The notes beneath the pieces are model-generated. The model did no database searches, was not told the DNA's origin, and saw only the letters and a program-made list of their open reading frames with translations. From the NCBI GenBank assembly GCA_012932295.1, contig JAAONU010000020.1, positions 796,443 to 860,442 of the forward strand: DNA of 64,000 nucleotides. The letters run 5' to 3'. A program made the position numbers and the translations under genes. Shown in pieces: positions 61,255-64,000 of the stretch. This stretch comes from Cyclina sinensis. Its lineage: Eukaryota; Mollusca; Bivalvia; Venerida; Veneridae. Position 1 is the first letter of the stretch; every line of letters begins with the position of its first letter.

Positions 61255-63060
61255 CATGATAAGACTATAGCTAAATATATAAAATAAAAGAGTGACTAAT
61301 ATGATAAGACAATAGCTAGATGTTTACAGAGTGATTTATGATAAGACAGAAGCTAAACACAAACGTTTTTACAGAGTGATTATGTTATGATAATACAATA
61401 GCTAGATATAAAGAGTGATTATGTTATAATAAGGCAATATCTACATATGTAAAGGGTAATTATGTTATGATAAGACAATACTTAAATATATACAAAGTGA
61501 CTATGCTATGATAAGACATCTGTAAACTGTTACAAATATATGATAAAGAATAGATACATATATGAATAGTTGCAAACATATGGTAAAAAAATATGTTGTT
61601 CTATGGAAAGTAATTATATGATGTTAAGACAATTGTTTGATTAATGATCAATTACAATAATATGATAAGACAATAGCTTGGTCAATGAAAAGTTACAGTG
61701 ATATGAAAAGAAAATAGCGAGATCTATGAAAAGCAACAGTGAAATGATGAGGTAATAGCTAGATCAATGAACAGTTACAATGATATGGAAAAACAATAGT
61801 TAGATTTATGAACAGTACAAGTAGTATAATAAGATATGAGCTAGACCTCTGAATACTTACTGTGTTACGAAAAGACAATAGCAAGCTATATGAGCAGTAA
61901 CTGTGTTTCGATAAGACAAAATTTGGATCTAGATTTAGATTTAGCAGTTACAGTTTTAAGATAATACAAATCTAAACGTATCAGCAAATTCTATGTTATG
62001 ATAAGACAATAGCTAGATCTATGAGCATTTACCCTGTTATGATAAGACGAGACTAGGGCTATGAGCAAATAATGTGTTATGATAAGACAATAGCTAAATC
62101 TATGAGTAGTAACTGTGTTATGATAGAAAATAGCTAGAGCTATAAGTAGTTACTGTGTTATAATTAGACAAAATCTATATCTATAAGCAGTTACTGTGTT
62201 AAGAACCTATCTATGAACAGTTAAAGTGATATGATAATACAATAACTAGATCTATGAACAGTTACAATGTGATGATAATACAACAGCTACATCTATGAAC
62301 AGTTACAGTGATATGTTAAGACAATATAATAGCTAGATCTTAGAACAATAACAGTGATATGATAAGAAAATTGCTTGATTTATGAACAGTTACAGTGAGG
62401 TGATTAAAAAATAGCTAGACCTATAAAAAGTTACTAAGTCATATTAAATGAAACTAGCTTGATCTATGCACAGTTACAGTGATATGTTAAGACAAAATGT
62501 AGATAAATGAACAACAACTGTGTGATATGATGAAGCGAAAGCTAGATCTATGAACAGCTACACTGATATGAAAAGAAAATAGCTTGATCTATGAACAGGT
62601 ACAGATATATGTAAAGAAAATAGCTTGATCTATGAAAAGGTACAGTGAGATTTTAGACAAAGGTAGGTAAATGAACAGCAACTGTGTGACATGATAAGGC
62701 GAAAACTAGATCTATGAACAGCTTCAATGATATGACAAGACAATAGCTTGATCTATGAACAGGTACAGAGATATGTAAAGAACATAGCTTGACCTATGAA
62801 AAGATATAATGATATGTAAAAAAATAGCTAGATCTATCAACAGCTACATTGATATGTGAAGAAAATAGCCTGATCTATGAACAGATACTGTGATATGTAA
62901 TGAAACAAAGCTTGATCTATGAACAGTAACAGTGATATGATATGACCATAGCTAGATTTATGAACATATACAATGATATGTAAAGAAATGAGCTTGATCT
63001 GTGAACAGGTACAGTGTGTTGTTAAGATAAAATCTAGATGTATGAACATGTATATGATCT
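61255..63060 (+). repeat. Degenerate ~42-46-bp minisatellite, 1.8 kb
   Basis: The core is ATGATAAGACAATAGCTAGA followed by TCTATGAACAGTTACAGTG. Units drift in length and sequence along the array and are best preserved at 62,200-62,960. Frames through it, for example 62,837-63,049 minus, are repeat by-products. Confidence 0.85.
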
Positions 63061-64000
63061 ATGTATATGATCTCCATCAGCAGGGAAAGTCACTGACTGA
63101 TCTTGACTAAGGACTCAAACGCACGTAAGAAGTTTACAAACAGGTAACTTCATTCAGTGTGGAGATATGCAATACAGGCAAGAAATATTTAACAATACTA
63201 AGTCCAGTCAGTAAGATAAATTTGCCGTTAAACAGATACATTTATCAAACTTTATCCACCGTTATCAACATATGACCTTTAAGACATATAATAAGTTTAA
63301 AACAGGCATCTTGAATGGAGATGGGCCAAGCTGCTCCATATAAGACAATTTACAACATTTTCTAAGACAAGAAGGGGAGATAACATTAAATTATACAAGT
63401 AATAATTATCAAACCTTGTTAAAAAATCTGGGGTTGCGTGCTTTAAAAAGTATACTACGCTTTAAACGCCTTTAATGGTTGTGAAGATGGACAATATTTC
63501 CTAACATTTTGCATTATGTCGCCCAGTAGAAAAAGGGGTATTAAATTTGTAGGGATGTCAACAAATACCTAAATCGGCATCCGGATATCCGTATAGACCA
63601 TTCGGATACTATCCGAATACTCGTATAAAATCGACGACTATACGATCTCAATGTTCTGGTAATCCTATTACAGGTGTTAAGACAGTTTTACAAAAATAAT
63701 AACTGTCATTACGCGAAAATAAAGTTTATAAAGCATAAACATGTTGTTTTCTGTTTTTATTTTCTCGTGGCCCTTTGAAGTATATTTTCCCGCCAATACG
63801 CACGTGCGTTATGTCAATTTATGCAGCTTACGTGACTATGTGAGCGCCAACAAAATAAGACAAAACAATATGATTTCAAATGTGTTAGAAGTTTTAAATA
63901 AATTTATTATTTTTCAATTGTTCAAAGTTTTTAATGTGAATGCTCTAGAAATAATGATTGACGATTAAATCATATTGTTGTTTTAGCAAATCGTTTGATG
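63061..64000. other. Non-coding window end
   Basis: 63,575-63,665 contains overlapping short palindromes (CATCCGGATATCCG, ATTCGGATACTATCCGAATA) that may be a decayed DNA-element end. The 75-codon frame at 63,741-63,968 has no domain. Confidence 0.45.

Overview
The window looks like AT-rich, intron- and repeat-dominated nuclear DNA from a metazoan, most likely a bivalve or other mollusc. The clues are tRNA-headed SINEs, LINE reverse-transcriptase relics, hAT-like and PIF/Harbinger-like MITEs, non-autonomous elements with cores of ~168-bp tandem monomers, and a TRIM-type (double B-box plus coiled coil) gene relic. This taxonomic call is inference; no organism-specific marker gene is present. 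I see no intact, confidently coding gene. Nearly all long open frames are by-products of tandem repeats.

Layout. 0.1-2.0 kb is one copy (A) of an old segmental duplication. Its partner (B) is at 48.2-53.6 kb and has gained a foldback, a 687-bp insertion, a 5'-truncated LINE and a SINE-bearing block that A lacks. 2.2-6.3 kb holds microsatellites, dispersed-repeat fragments and a foldback. 7.2-8.2 kb (minus) is a TRIM-like first exon broken by two frameshifts and two stops. 9.3-10.1 kb has degenerate monomers and a SINE.

10,492-17,878 is bounded by two ~610-626-bp inverted arms built from nested GAAGACACG palindromes, with matching AAGAAT at the outer flanks. Between the arms lie an RT relic, two elements with short inverted ends, a SINE with a perfect 12-bp target duplication, and more ~165-bp monomers. 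19.45-22.61 kb contains a chain of coding-like plus-strand blocks of unknown identity, between two inverted copies of a palindromic ~50-bp sequence.

26.8-28.4 kb carries a 66-bp minisatellite and ~168-bp monomers. 29,044-30,219 is a Harbinger-like MITE. 34.9-41.2 kb is a 19-bp satellite (about 329 units) with clear higher-order structure. 42,333-42,606 is a hAT-like MITE. 53.6-56.4 kb is a degenerate CTACTG-rich array, 57.1-57.4 kb holds a duplicated and inverted ~100-bp module, and 61.3-63.1 kb is a ~43-bp minisatellite.

No genes visibly work together here. The region reads as intergenic or intronic DNA shaped by duplication, mobile elements and satellite expansion. The most unusual structures are the palindrome-armed 7.4-kb unit, the satellite whose consensus is open in all three minus-strand frames, and the duplication pair that preserves empty target sites for several insertions.
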